Of a DNA stretch of 64,000 nucleotides, positions 42,295 through 51,876 are shown piece after piece (position 1 is the stretch's first letter; every line of letters begins with the position of its first letter). The notes below the pieces were generated by a model. It was not told the origin of the DNA, made no database searches, and worked only from the letters and a program-made list of their open reading frames with translations. The stretch is from Micromonospora haikouensis. GTDB lineage: Bacteria; Actinomycetota; Actinomycetes; Mycobacteriales; Micromonosporaceae. The stretch covers positions 124,001-188,000 of the forward strand of contig NZ_FMCW01000015.1 in the NCBI RefSeq assembly GCF_900091595.1. The letters are read 5' to 3'. The position numbers were made by a program, and so were the translations under genes.

Positions 42295-42387
42295 CCGGCC
42301 CGCACCTCACCGGCTCGGGCCTGAGGGCCAGGCACACACCGACCAGGCACACACCGGCCCGGACCTGACGGGCCAGGAACAGGCGGG

Positions 42388-42426
42388 GGCCCCTGGCCCG
42401 ACCGGTGGACGGTCGGACCAGGGGCC
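42388..42426. terminator. bidirectional terminator
   Basis: GGCCCCTGG and CCGACC (42388-42403) pair with GGTCGG and CCAGGGGCC (42411-42426), with a one-base mismatch between the two helices and a 7 nt loop. It lies between the gene ending at 42294 and the cellulase ending at 42487. Confidence 0.7.
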
Positions 42427-42486
42427 GGGGGGAACCTGCCGGCGCGGTGCCTCACTCCCGCGGCGGCCGGTAGGCCTTCCGCCTGG

Positions 42487-44277
42487 TCAGGAGAGCGGCG
42501 GGTAGGCGTTCTGCATCAGCTGGGCGAACTGCGCCGGGAACCAGGCACCCGAGATCGGGGCACCCGACAGCGCGCCGCTCATGCTGTTGCCGTTGCGGGC
42601 GTTACCGGTGTAGGTCGGGTCGCACATCCGGTCGAAGCCCTTGCCCTCGTTGTTCGGGATCTCGGTGCTGGAACCGTCCGACTCACCCGGGGGCTTCACC
42701 CAGACGTAGGCGTCGATGCCCGGCTCCGGAGCGGCCTTGGGACGCTCGCCGAGGCCCGCGCCGGCCTGGTTGCACCAGTTACCGGCGTGGAAGCGCCGGT
42801 CGACCCGGCCGCCGTTGACGTAGGTGTCCACGCTGGTCATCGCACCCGGGCCGGTGGGCCGGGCGGAGCCGCCCCAGCCGTTGCGGGAGGTGTCGATCAG
42901 CATGCCGATGTTGCTGGCGAAGCCCTTGGAGACCAGCTCGTTGCGGAACGCCTGGGCGAAGGAGAGCTCGTCGACGTAGAAGTTCCAGTCGACCCACTTG
43001 GACTGGCGGACGCTCTGGCCGTTCACCGTGTCGGTGACCTTGAAGTACGGCTCCTTGAGAGCCGAGTAGTTCGCGGTGTTCACGATGAAGCCGTGCACGT
43101 TGGCCGGGGTGCTGCCGGACGCGCCGGCGGCCTCACGCAGGATCGTGGCGCTCGGGCTGAAGTTGCTGTCCCAGCCCAGCCAGCCGTGGTGGCCGGCGTC
43201 GATGTAGTTGTAGACGTTGCCGATCGCGCCCAGCTTCGCCAGGGCGTAGCCCACGCCCTCGACGTACCCGCGGTTGGCCTTCATCGTGTCGCACGTCGCC
43301 GTGCCGCCCGGCTTGTCCGAGGTGTTGGTCACCAGGTTGGGCAGCGAGTCGATCTCGATGATGTTGATGATCCGCAGGCTGGAGTACTTCGAGTCGCGCT
43401 GGATCGCGGCGATCGGGTCGATGTACTCGGTCTTGTAGCGGGGCAGCTCGTCCGGCTTCAGCTCGCCGTTGGAGGCGAGCGCGGCGCAGTCGCGGCCGGG
43501 CAGGTTGTAGATGACGAACTGGATGTAGTTCGCGCCCTGGGCCAGCGCGGCGTCCAGGTGGTTACGCACGCCCATGGCCCCGTTGGAGCTGCTGTCCGGG
43601 GTGCCGTTGATGGCGGCGATCCGGTCGATCCACACGGCGGTGGGGGTGTTGGACACCCGGTTGCCGCCCGCGACGGACTCGGCCTTGGCCTTCCACTCCG
43701 GGTTCACGTACCCCTTGGCGTTCAGGTACGGGTTGTCCACCTTCTGCCCCGGCGGGGTGGTGGGCGGGGGCGTCGTGGGCGGCGGGGTGGTCGGCGGGGG
43801 CGTCGTCGGCGGGGTGGTGGTCGGCGGCGGCGTGGTGGGGTTGGTGGTGCCGCCGTTGCAGACCACGCCGTTCAGGGTGAACGAGGTGGGCTTCGGGTTG
43901 CTGCCGCTCCACGAGCCGTTGAAGCCGAGGGTCACGCTGCCGCCGCTGGCGATCGAGCCGTTGTAGGACTCGTTCGTGGCGGTGACGTTCTGCCCGCTCT
44001 GGCTCCACTTCGCCGACCAGCCCTGCACGACCTTCTGGCTGCTGTTCGGGAAGGTGAAGCCGAGATTCCAGGACGAGACGGCGTCGCCGATGTTCTTGAT
44101 GGTGACGCTGCCGGTGAAGCCGCCGGCCCAGTCGTTGGTGGTGTAGTCGACGCTGCACTGGGTCGCGGCCTGGGCCGCGGTGACCGGAATGGTCACCAGA
44201 CCGCCGGCGACCAGCGCGCCCGCACCGGTCAGTGCGAGCGCCCGGCGACGGCCGGACAGTCTCTTCCTCATACTCAT
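42487..44277 (-). CDS. secreted GH6 cellulase with N-terminal CBM2
   Basis: A 596-residue exported cellulase. A signal peptide spans residues 1-37, a family 2 cellulose-binding module about 38-140 (CSVDYTTNDWAGGFTGSV, with Trp residues on the binding face), a Thr/Pro linker of repeated PPPTT, then the GH6 domain. Both GH6 signatures are visible (VIYNLPGRDCAALASNGE and YIDAGHHGWLGWDSN), plus the acidic residues expected in the catalytic loops. Whether it acts as a cellobiohydrolase or an endoglucanase cannot be told. AAGGAGAT precedes ATG 44277. A CebR-like operator lies upstream. Confidence 0.92.
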   Translation of the reverse strand: MSMRKRLSGRRRALALTGAGALVAGGLVTIPVTAAQAATQCSVDYTTNDWAGGFTGSVTIKNIGDAVSSWNLGFTFPNSSQKVVQGWSAKWSQSGQNVTATNESYNGSIASGGSVTLGFNGSWSGSNPKPTSFTLNGVVCNGGTTNPTTPPPTTTPPTTPPPTTPPPTTPPPTTPPGQKVDNPYLNAKGYVNPEWKAKAESVAGGNRVSNTPTAVWIDRIAAINGTPDSSSNGAMGVRNHLDAALAQGANYIQFVIYNLPGRDCAALASNGELKPDELPRYKTEYIDPIAAIQRDSKYSSLRIINIIEIDSLPNLVTNTSDKPGGTATCDTMKANRGYVEGVGYALAKLGAIGNVYNYIDAGHHGWLGWDSNFSPSATILREAAGASGSTPANVHGFIVNTANYSALKEPYFKVTDTVNGQSVRQSKWVDWNFYVDELSFAQAFRNELVSKGFASNIGMLIDTSRNGWGGSARPTGPGAMTSVDTYVNGGRVDRRFHAGNWCNQAGAGLGERPKAAPEPGIDAYVWVKPPGESDGSSTEIPNNEGKGFDRMCDPTYTGNARNGNSMSGALSGAPISGAWFPAQFAQLMQNAYPPLS

Positions 44278-44856
44278 GCCACTGATCTCCTTGGGCGAGA
44301 CCGGACTCGCGGCCCGGCGGAACGGCGCGCGACATCGAAAGGACATCGACGGCGCCACGGGGGATTTCGGGGGTGCCCGACCCGGACGGGCAGTGTGGTG
44401 GTGGTGCGCGACCGGCGCGTGGAACGGCCGGTCGGGCGGCGGACGTCGTCCGGTGGAACCGGTGCCCTCGACATCTGCCTTGCGCGGTGTGGCTCCCCGT
44501 ACCGCGTGAGGGAATTCTTGCATGGGAGCGCTTCCATGGCAATGGTTCGATGCCGGGCGGCCCCACCCACCGGGGACGAGCAGCCCGGTGAGGGCGTCGG
44601 AGCACCGGAGGCGCCGACCGGGACGCCGCACGTGAGCGCCCCTCCCTCCTCGAAAGAGTGCGGGAACGCCCGGCCGGTCGCAACCCCGTCGACCGACCCG
44701 ATTCATCCGACACATGGCGTCAACCACGCTTAAGCGGCCTTCCCCCTCATGCCCAGGCAAACTGTAAAACACGAATCTTTCCCCTGATAGCTCGCGAACA
44801 GGGCTAACGTCGTGGGTAGCTCGGCTGACGTCGGGCTCAGGACGAAGAGGGATGGA
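44278..44856. other. 579 nt divergent region between cellulase and surface-protein genes
   Basis: No gene is supported. It contains the CebR-like operator at 44518-44542 and, by position, promoters for both flanking genes. Open frames across it are short and Arg/Pro/Thr-rich. The A+T content rises near 44730-44800. Confidence 0.5.
44518..44542 (-). promoter_or_regulatory. CebR-like operator upstream of the GH6 cellulase
   Basis: TGGGAGCGCTTCCA (44523-44536) differs at one base from TGGGAGCGCTCCCA, the CebR site of Streptomyces cellulose-utilisation genes, and sits within a longer near-palindrome. On the minus strand a TTGCCA at 44542 with 17 bp and AAGAAT could be the promoter. The leader to the cellulase ATG would be about 230 nt. 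No cebR gene is in this window. Confidence 0.6.
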
Positions 44857-45735
44857 GTGACGCAGGTCATGGCAAACAAGATGCTCGGGAAGGTCGTTGC
44901 GGGTGCCGCGCTCGGCGGCGCGTCCCTGCTGGTGTTCACGCCGGGGATCGCGTTCGCGGACGGCCACTACGACGGCGAGACCCGCGACGGCAAGGTCTAT
45001 GCCAAGCCGCACGTCGTCAAGCCCGGCGAGAAGGTCAAGATCCTGGAGATCTGCCCCGAGGCCCAGGAGCACGCCGCCGTCTGGTCCGAGGTCACCGGCA
45101 AGGTCAAGCTGCACCCGGCGGAGGAGGACCACGGCTACCAGGGCGAGGAAGAGGGCGCCTGGGCCGAGGAGAAGGCCGGCGAGGAGCACGGCGGGGCCAA
45201 GGAAGACGAGAAGGCCAAGGAAGACGAGAAGTCCAAGGCCAAGGAGGACGAGAAGGCCAAGGGCGGCAAGGGCGGCGGCGCCGCCGACGACTCGTCCGGC
45301 GAGTGGAGCGGCTACGAGCACGACCAGGAGGCCGAGAAGGGCTACGGGGACAAGTCCGAGAAGAAGGCCGAGAAGGACTGGTCGAGCGAGGACTCCGGCT
45401 ACGGCAAGGACTCCAGCTACGGCGAGGACTCCGGCTACGGCGAGGACAAGGGGTACGGCGAGGAGAAGTCCTGGGAGCACAAGAAGGACTTCGTCTACTA
45501 CGGCGAGGCGGAGGTCGCCGAGGACGCCGCCCCGGGCCGCTACGAGCTGAAGGGCTCCTGCGCCGAGGGCGAGCTGGTCGTGCTCCCGCGCGGCCACGTC
45601 GAGGGCGGTGACGGCGGCGCGGCCGGCGGCACCGACCGTGGGCTCGCCACCACCGGGGCGAGCATGATGGGCGCCGCGGCGCTCGGCGGCATCGTGCTGA
45701 TGCGGCGGCGGCGGGCCAATGGGTCCCTCGCCTGA
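44857..45735 (+). CDS. acidic surface protein with LAXTG-like sorting signal
   Basis: A 292-residue secreted protein. GTG 44857 follows AAGAGGGA. A signal peptide spans about residues 5-34. The middle is dominated by Lys/Glu/Asp/Gly/Tyr repeats, including a run of KEDEKAK-type heptads and five GYGEDSGY-type units at about 184-207. The C-terminus has LATTG, a hydrophobic helix and RRRR, a typical sortase substrate. The next gene, overlapping by 17 nt, encodes a sortase. The mature protein is probably cell-wall linked, extended and negatively charged. Its role is unknown. Confidence 0.72.
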   Translation: MTQVMANKMLGKVVAGAALGGASLLVFTPGIAFADGHYDGETRDGKVYAKPHVVKPGEKVKILEICPEAQEHAAVWSEVTGKVKLHPAEEDHGYQGEEEGAWAEEKAGEEHGGAKEDEKAKEDEKSKAKEDEKAKGGKGGGAADDSSGEWSGYEHDQEAEKGYGDKSEKKAEKDWSSEDSGYGKDSSYGEDSGYGEDKGYGEEKSWEHKKDFVYYGEAEVAEDAAPGRYELKGSCAEGELVVLPRGHVEGGDGGAAGGTDRGLATTGASMMGAAALGGIVLMRRRRANGSLA

Positions 45736-46462
45736 CGTGACGGCGACACCGGCCGGCGGCCGCCACGGGACACCGTGGCGCGCCGCCGGCGCGGCCGTCG
45801 TCGTCCTGCTCGCCATGGTGGGCGCCGGGATGGTCGGCGCCTCCATGCGCGCCGCGCCCACCCCCCGCCCGCCCCAGCCGGTCACCCAGGCCGGCCCCGA
45901 CCGCGTCGGTGGGGTCACGGACGACGGCGGGAACGTCGCCGGTCAGGGGCCCCTCGACGCCGACACGGAGGCGGCGGACGGGGGGCAGCCGACGGCCGGC
46001 CTGGCCCGGGCAACCCCGACCACCATCAGGATCCCCCGCATCGGCGTCGACGCACCGATCATGACGCTGGGCACCAACCCGGACGGCACCGTCCAGGTTC
46101 CCCCGCTGGAGCAGGCGTTGAGCGCCGGCTGGTACTCCCCGGGCGCGAGCCCCGGCGAGATCGGCAACGCCGTCGTCGTGGGCCACGTCGACTCGGCGAA
46201 GGTCGGCGGCCCCGCCGTGTTCTACTCCCTCGGCGCGCTCCAGCCGGGCGACACCATCGAGGTGGCCCGGGACGACGGCAGCCGCGTCACCTTCACGGTC
46301 GACGAGGTGCGGGCGTACCCGAAGGCCGCCTTCCCCACCGAGCTGGTCTACGGACCCAACGACCGGGCCGGCCTGCGGGTCGTCACCTGCGGCGGGCAGT
46401 TCGACCAGGCGGCGGGCAGCTACGTGGACAACGTCATCGTGTTCGCCACGATGACCGGCTGA
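45719..46462 (+). CDS. class F sortase
   Basis: A 247-residue membrane-anchored transpeptidase. It has an N-terminal membrane helix (about 25-45), a Pro/Thr/Ala linker, then the sortase barrel from about 95. The catalytic His is in VVVGHVDS and the catalytic Cys in RVVTCGG, as in other class F enzymes. The gene overlaps the surface-protein gene by 17 nt (GTG 45737 is an alternative start), which strongly suggests a dedicated enzyme-substrate pair. Confidence 0.85.
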   Translation: MGPSPDVTATPAGGRHGTPWRAAGAAVVVLLAMVGAGMVGASMRAAPTPRPPQPVTQAGPDRVGGVTDDGGNVAGQGPLDADTEAADGGQPTAGLARATPTTIRIPRIGVDAPIMTLGTNPDGTVQVPPLEQALSAGWYSPGASPGEIGNAVVVGHVDSAKVGGPAVFYSLGALQPGDTIEVARDDGSRVTFTVDEVRAYPKAAFPTELVYGPNDRAGLRVVTCGGQFDQAAGSYVDNVIVFATMTG

Positions 46463-46535
46463 CCGGACGGTTCGGCCGTGCGGGGCGCGGCCGGTCGGAT
46501 GCCCGACCGGCCGCGCCCCGCACCCGCGACCCGGC

Positions 46536-49500
46536 TCAGGCCGCCGAGGTGCGCACCAGCGTGCGGATCTGGCGCAGCAGCACCGACAGCGCGGCGAGGT
46601 CCGCCCGCGAGTCGTCGAACTCCCCCATCGCCCGCCGGGCCCGGTGGATCGACGTCGCGTTGGACTGCTCCCACTGCTCCACCCGCTCCAGCGGCGGCAG
46701 CGAGTCCGGCGTCGAGCCGAGCACCTCCGCGGTGAGCGCGGCCAGCGCGGCGTACAGGTCGTAGCGCAGCGCCATCCGGGCCAGGGTCTGCCAGCGGTCC
46801 GCCCGGGGCAGCAGGGAGATCTTCGACAGCAGCGAGTCGACCCGGAACCGGTCGGAGAGCACGAAGTAGACCGAGGCCACCTCGCCGACGTCCCGGCCGC
46901 TGGTCGCCGCCGTCTCCACCACGTCCAGCAGGCCGAAGCTGTACATCAGCCGGGTCGCCTGCTCGGCCAGCCCGCGCGGCAGCCCCCGCGAGGTCATCGC
47001 GTCGATGTGGGCCGCGATGCCCTCCCGCTCGCTGCCGTAGAAGAGGTTCTCCAGGCCGGGCAGCAGCCGGGCCACCCCGTCGCGCAGCCGGGCGATCTCC
47101 GCCGGCACGTCCAGCGGGGAACGCCGGTTGGTCACCAGCCAGCGCACCGCCCGGTCGAGCAGCCGCCGGGTGTCCAGGTAGACGGCGGTCTGCAGCTCCG
47201 GGTCGACCTTGTTGTCCAGCGCCTCGACCGCGTCCCACAGCTCGCGCAGCCCGAACACCTCGCGGACCACCACGTACGCGCGGATCACGTCCGCCGCCGA
47301 CGCAGCCGTCTCCTCGACCACCCGGAAGACGAACGTGATGCCGCCCCGGTTGATCGCCTCGTTCACCAGCACGGTGGTGACGATGTCGCGGCGCAGCCGG
47401 TGCTGGCCCATCCGGTCGGCGAACCGCTCGCGCATCGGCGTCGGGAAGTAGTTGACCAGGACGTCGGTCGTCCACTCCTCGTCCGCGAGCCCTTCAGCCA
47501 GGATCTCCCGCTCCAGCACGATCTTCGTGTACGCGAGCAGCACCGCGAACTCCGGCGCGGTCAGCCCGGTCTCGGTGCGGGCCGCCAGCTCCTCGTCCGG
47601 CGGCAGCGCCTCCAGCGCCCGGTTCAGCGCGCCCGAGCGCTCCAGCTCGTTGATCATCCGCCGGTGCACCGGCAGCAGCGAGGCGGCCTGCGCCTGCGAG
47701 TTGTTGATCGCGCGGGCCTGGTCGTAGTTGTCGCGCAGCACCAGCTCGGCGACCTCGTCGGTCATCCCGGCCAGCAGCTCGTCGCGCTCCGGCACGGTCA
47801 GTTCCCCGTCGGCGACCGCCGTGTTGAGCAGGATCTTGATGTTCACCTCGTGGTCGGAGCAGTCCACCCCGGCCGCGTTGTCGATGAAGTCGGTGTAGAT
47901 CCGCCCGCCCGCGAGGGCGTACTCGATCCGGCCGAGCTGGGTGCAGCCCAGGTTGCCGCCCTCGCCGACCACCCGGCAGCGCAGGCTCCGCCCGTCGACC
48001 CGGATCGCGTCGTTGGACTTGTCGCCCACCTCCGCGTTGGTCTCCGAGGACGCCTTGACGTACGTGCCGATGCCGCCGTTCCAGAACAGGTCCACCGGGG
48101 CCGTCAGGATCGCCTTCATCAGCTCCTGCGGCGAGAGCTGGGTGACGTCGTCGTCCAGCCCGAGCACGGCGCGGACCTGCGGCGACACCGGCACCGACTT
48201 CGCGGCGCGCGGGTACACCCCGCCACCGGCGGAGATCAGCTTCTCGTCGTAGTCCTCCCACGACGACCGGGGCAGGTCGAACAGCCGCTTCCGCTCGGCG
48301 TACGAGCCGGCGGCGTCCGGGTCCGGGTCGAGGAAGATGTGCCGGTGGTCGAACGCGGCCACCAGCCGGATGTGCTCGCTGAGCAGCATTCCGTTGCCGA
48401 ACACGTCGCCGGACATGTCGCCGACGCCGACCACCGTGAAGTCCTGGGCCTGGGTGTCGTGCCCCAGCTCCCGGAAGTGCCGCTTCACCGACTCCCAGGC
48501 GCCCCGGGCGGTGATGCCCATCTTCTTGTGGTCGTACCCGGCGGAACCGCCCGAGGCGAACGCGTCGCCCAGCCAGAACTGGTGCCCCGCCGAGATCTCG
48601 TTGGCGATGTCGGAGAACGTGGCGGTGCCCTTGTCCGCCGCCACCACCAGGTACGGGTCGTCCGCGTCGTGCCGGACCACGTCCTCGGGCGGCACGATCT
48701 CACCGGCGACGATGTTGTCGGTGACGTCGAGCATCGCGCCGACGAACTCCTGGTAGCAGGCGACCGCCTCGTCCCGGTCACCCGGCTTCTGCTTGAGCAC
48801 GAAGCCGCCCTTCGCGCCCACCGGCACGATCACGGCGTTCTTCACCATCTGCGCCTTGACCAGGCCGAGCACCTCCGTGCGGAAGTCCTCCCGCCGGTCG
48901 GACCAGCGCAGCCCGCCCCGGGCCACCGGCCCGTAGCGCAGGTGCACGCCCTCGAACCGGGGCGAGTAGACGAAGATCTCGAACCGCGGGCGCGGGGCCG
49001 GCAGGTCCGGGATGGCCTGCGGGTCCAGCTTGAACGCCACGTACGGCTTCGGCCGGCCGCCGACCGGCTTGGCGTAGAAGCTGGTGCGCAGGGTGGCCTG
49101 GATCAGCGTGAGGTAGGAGCGCAGGATGCGGTCCTGGTCGAGGCTGGCCACGTCGTCCAGCGCCGCCTTGACCGCCGCCACCAGCTCGCCGCCGCGCTCG
49201 CGGCGCTGCTCGACGCTCGCCTCGCCCGGGGCGAACCGCACCTCGAACAGCTCCACCAGCAGCGCGGCGATCCTCGGGTACGCGATGAACGTCTGCTCCA
49301 TGTAGTCCTGCGAGAAGACCGTCCCGGTCTGCCGCAGGTACTTCGCGTACGCCCGCAGCACCACCACCTGCCGCCAGGTGAGCCCGCCGCGCAGCACCAG
49401 CTCGTTGAAGCCGTCCACCTCGGCCTCGCCCCGCCACGCCGCCGCGAAGGCGTTCTCCACGTGCGGGCGCACCTCGGCCAGCTCCTGGTGCCCCTCGGGC

Positions 49501-51590
49501 AGCCGCAGCCCGAAGTCGTACAGCCAGATCCGCCCGTCGACGCGCTCCACCTCGTACGGGTGCTCGTCGACCACCTTCACGCCGAGCGAGTGCAGCACCG
49601 GCAGCACCGCCGACAGCATCATCGGCTCGCCGTAGCGGTAGACCTTGAACCGCACGTCCATCGTCTCGTCGACGTCGGCGTCCCGGCCGACGCCCGCGCG
49701 CGGGGCGAGCTGCTTGCGGAACAGGTGCATCTCCAGCTGGCCGGGCTCCTCCAGCAGCTCCAGCTTCGCCAGGTCCTTCATCGCCTCGTACGGCGTGTGC
49801 CCGTCCTTGTAGCCCTCCGGGAACGCGTCGGCGTACCGGCTGAACAGGTGCTTGGCCTGCTCGTCGCCGAGCTTGCGCTCCAGCACCAGGCGGTAGTCGT
49901 CGTCCCACAGCCGGGTCGCGTCGGCCAGCTCCTCGGCGAGCAGGTCCGCGTCGATGTCCCCCGGCGGGCGGGTCGGGTCCGTCCGCACGATGAAGTGCAC
50001 CCGGGCCAGCATCGACTCGGTGACCCGGGTGGTGTAGTCCACCCCGACGCCGTTCAGCTCGCGCAGCAGGATGTCCTGCATGCGCAGCCGGTTCTGCGTG
50101 GTGAACCGGTCCCGGGGCAGGTAGATCAGGCAGGAGATGAACCGCCCGTACGCGTCGCGGCGCAGGAACACCCGCAGCTGCCGGCGGCCCGCCATGCGCA
50201 GCACGCCGATCACCGCGTGGTAGAGGTCCTCGGTCTTGATCTGGAACAGCTCGTCGCGCGGGTACGTCTCCAGGATCTGGAGCAGGTCCTTGCCGGAGTG
50301 GCTGCGCTGGCTCAGGCCGGAGCGGTCCAGCACCTCGGCCACCTTCCGGCGCACCACCGGCAGCTCCCGCACGCTCGTGCGGTACGCCGCCGTGGAGAAC
50401 AGGCCGAGGAACCGCCGCTCGCCGACCACCTGACCGGCGTCGTCGAAGACCTTGAAGCCGATGTAGTCGAGGTACGCCGACCGGTGCACGGTGGCCCGCG
50501 AGTTCGCCTTCGTGATGATCAGCAGGCGCTTCTCCAGCACCTTCTCGTGCGCCTCGGGCGTCATCGACGACAGCGCCCGTGCCTCCGGGGAGTCCGACCG
50601 CAGGATGCCCAGGCCCGTGCCGAGCACCGCCTCCAGCGCCGGCCCCTCGCCGCCGGGGGCGTCGACCAGCCGGTACTCCCGGTAGCCGAGGAAGGTGAAG
50701 TGGTCGTGGGCCAGCCAGCGCAGCAGCTCCACCGAGTCCGTGATGTCCTTCTCCGGCACCGGCGGGCGGCTGTCCGAGGTGCGCGCGGTGGCCAGCTCGT
50801 CGGCCAGGGCCAGGGCGCGCTGGCGCATCCTCGGCCAGTCCTCCACGGCCTCCCGCACGTCGGTGAGCACCCGCTGCAACTCGCGGCGCAGCTTCTCCCG
50901 CTCGGCGGCGTCGCGGACCGGGTCGATCTCGATCCGCATCCAGCTCTCGACGAGGTCCCCGTCGATCGAGTCGTCGGGCTCCACGTCGGCGGCGACCTCG
51001 ACGAGGCGGCCCAGCGGCTCGCGGCGCACCACCACCAGCGGGTGGACCAGCAGGTGCACGTCGAGGTGGTGGGCGTTGAGCAGGGCGGTCACCGAGTCGA
51101 CCAGGAACGGCATGTCGTCGGTGACGATCTCGATCACCGTGTGGTGCTGGTCGGCGTCCGGCTCGTGGATGCGCAGCTTCAGCTCGCCCGGCACCCGCTG
51201 CTGGGCGAGGTCCCGGTGGGCGCGGGCCGCGTCGAGCATCTCCTCCGCGGTGAACCCGATCAGTTCCTCGTCGGGGGCGAACCGCCAGAAGCGGCCGACC
51301 AGTGTCGCCGCGTCGTGGTCGTCCCCGGCCAGCGCGACGGCCTGGGCGACCAGGCGTTCGGCGTTCGGGACCGGCTCGTCGAGCTCGGCGTCCTCGACGT
51401 CGTCGGCCAGCGCCTCCGCGGGCAGCCCGAGGTCGTAGAGGGTGTCGATGCTCGCACCGGTCATCCCGGTCACGCCTGTGTCGAGTCGGCCGAAGCCGTC
51501 CCCGTCGGTTGCCGAATCGAAACTGTCGTCCCGGCCGGTGTCGTCCTGCCGGAGGTCGGGTCCCGGTTTGATCGCCGGACGCCGGTCCAT
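46536..51590 (-). CDS. gdh: NAD-dependent glutamate dehydrogenase, large (about 180 kDa) type
   Basis: A 1684-residue cytoplasmic enzyme that oxidises glutamate to 2-oxoglutarate and ammonia. It is the long L_180-type, known from Streptomyces and Pseudomonas. The N-terminal 700 residues are regulatory. The catalytic part includes GPVARGGLRWSDRREDFRTEV, then AQMVKNAVIVPVGAKGGFV with the substrate Lys, and DMSGDVFGNGMLLSEHI in the NAD-binding region. ATG 51590 has the better spacing from GGGGAG than GTG 51599. No partner gene is adjacent. Confidence 0.93.
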   Translation of the reverse strand: MDRRPAIKPGPDLRQDDTGRDDSFDSATDGDGFGRLDTGVTGMTGASIDTLYDLGLPAEALADDVEDAELDEPVPNAERLVAQAVALAGDDHDAATLVGRFWRFAPDEELIGFTAEEMLDAARAHRDLAQQRVPGELKLRIHEPDADQHHTVIEIVTDDMPFLVDSVTALLNAHHLDVHLLVHPLVVVRREPLGRLVEVAADVEPDDSIDGDLVESWMRIEIDPVRDAAEREKLRRELQRVLTDVREAVEDWPRMRQRALALADELATARTSDSRPPVPEKDITDSVELLRWLAHDHFTFLGYREYRLVDAPGGEGPALEAVLGTGLGILRSDSPEARALSSMTPEAHEKVLEKRLLIITKANSRATVHRSAYLDYIGFKVFDDAGQVVGERRFLGLFSTAAYRTSVRELPVVRRKVAEVLDRSGLSQRSHSGKDLLQILETYPRDELFQIKTEDLYHAVIGVLRMAGRRQLRVFLRRDAYGRFISCLIYLPRDRFTTQNRLRMQDILLRELNGVGVDYTTRVTESMLARVHFIVRTDPTRPPGDIDADLLAEELADATRLWDDDYRLVLERKLGDEQAKHLFSRYADAFPEGYKDGHTPYEAMKDLAKLELLEEPGQLEMHLFRKQLAPRAGVGRDADVDETMDVRFKVYRYGEPMMLSAVLPVLHSLGVKVVDEHPYEVERVDGRIWLYDFGLRLPEGHQELAEVRPHVENAFAAAWRGEAEVDGFNELVLRGGLTWRQVVVLRAYAKYLRQTGTVFSQDYMEQTFIAYPRIAALLVELFEVRFAPGEASVEQRRERGGELVAAVKAALDDVASLDQDRILRSYLTLIQATLRTSFYAKPVGGRPKPYVAFKLDPQAIPDLPAPRPRFEIFVYSPRFEGVHLRYGPVARGGLRWSDRREDFRTEVLGLVKAQMVKNAVIVPVGAKGGFVLKQKPGDRDEAVACYQEFVGAMLDVTDNIVAGEIVPPEDVVRHDADDPYLVVAADKGTATFSDIANEISAGHQFWLGDAFASGGSAGYDHKKMGITARGAWESVKRHFRELGHDTQAQDFTVVGVGDMSGDVFGNGMLLSEHIRLVAAFDHRHIFLDPDPDAAGSYAERKRLFDLPRSSWEDYDEKLISAGGGVYPRAAKSVPVSPQVRAVLGLDDDVTQLSPQELMKAILTAPVDLFWNGGIGTYVKASSETNAEVGDKSNDAIRVDGRSLRCRVVGEGGNLGCTQLGRIEYALAGGRIYTDFIDNAAGVDCSDHEVNIKILLNTAVADGELTVPERDELLAGMTDEVAELVLRDNYDQARAINNSQAQAASLLPVHRRMINELERSGALNRALEALPPDEELAARTETGLTAPEFAVLLAYTKIVLEREILAEGLADEEWTTDVLVNYFPTPMRERFADRMGQHRLRRDIVTTVLVNEAINRGGITFVFRVVEETAASAADVIRAYVVVREVFGLRELWDAVEALDNKVDPELQTAVYLDTRRLLDRAVRWLVTNRRSPLDVPAEIARLRDGVARLLPGLENLFYGSEREGIAAHIDAMTSRGLPRGLAEQATRLMYSFGLLDVVETAATSGRDVGEVASVYFVLSDRFRVDSLLSKISLLPRADRWQTLARMALRYDLYAALAALTAEVLGSTPDSLPPLERVEQWEQSNATSIHRARRAMGEFDDSRADLAALSVLLRQIRTLVRTSAA

Positions 51591-51876
51591 CGGTGCCACT
51601 CCCCTCGACCCACCGCGTTGTGGGTCACTCTGCCGCCCAGCCTAGGCCCTCCCGATTGGTGCTTTGGTCGGACCTACGGCCGGACGTACGGTTCGGGACT
51701 CCGTCCTTTCACCCGTTGCAGATCCCTGGTCGGCCGGCTGGGGTGTACCCCGGCGCGCGACCTTCCTCACCTCCCCGGGGCACGTCTTCCCGCACGTGAC
51801 GGGCTCGGCGGGGCGGTGCGCGGGCGACGGTCGTACTACCGTGACGGTCAGTCGGAGATCCGGAGGGACCGCCCGT

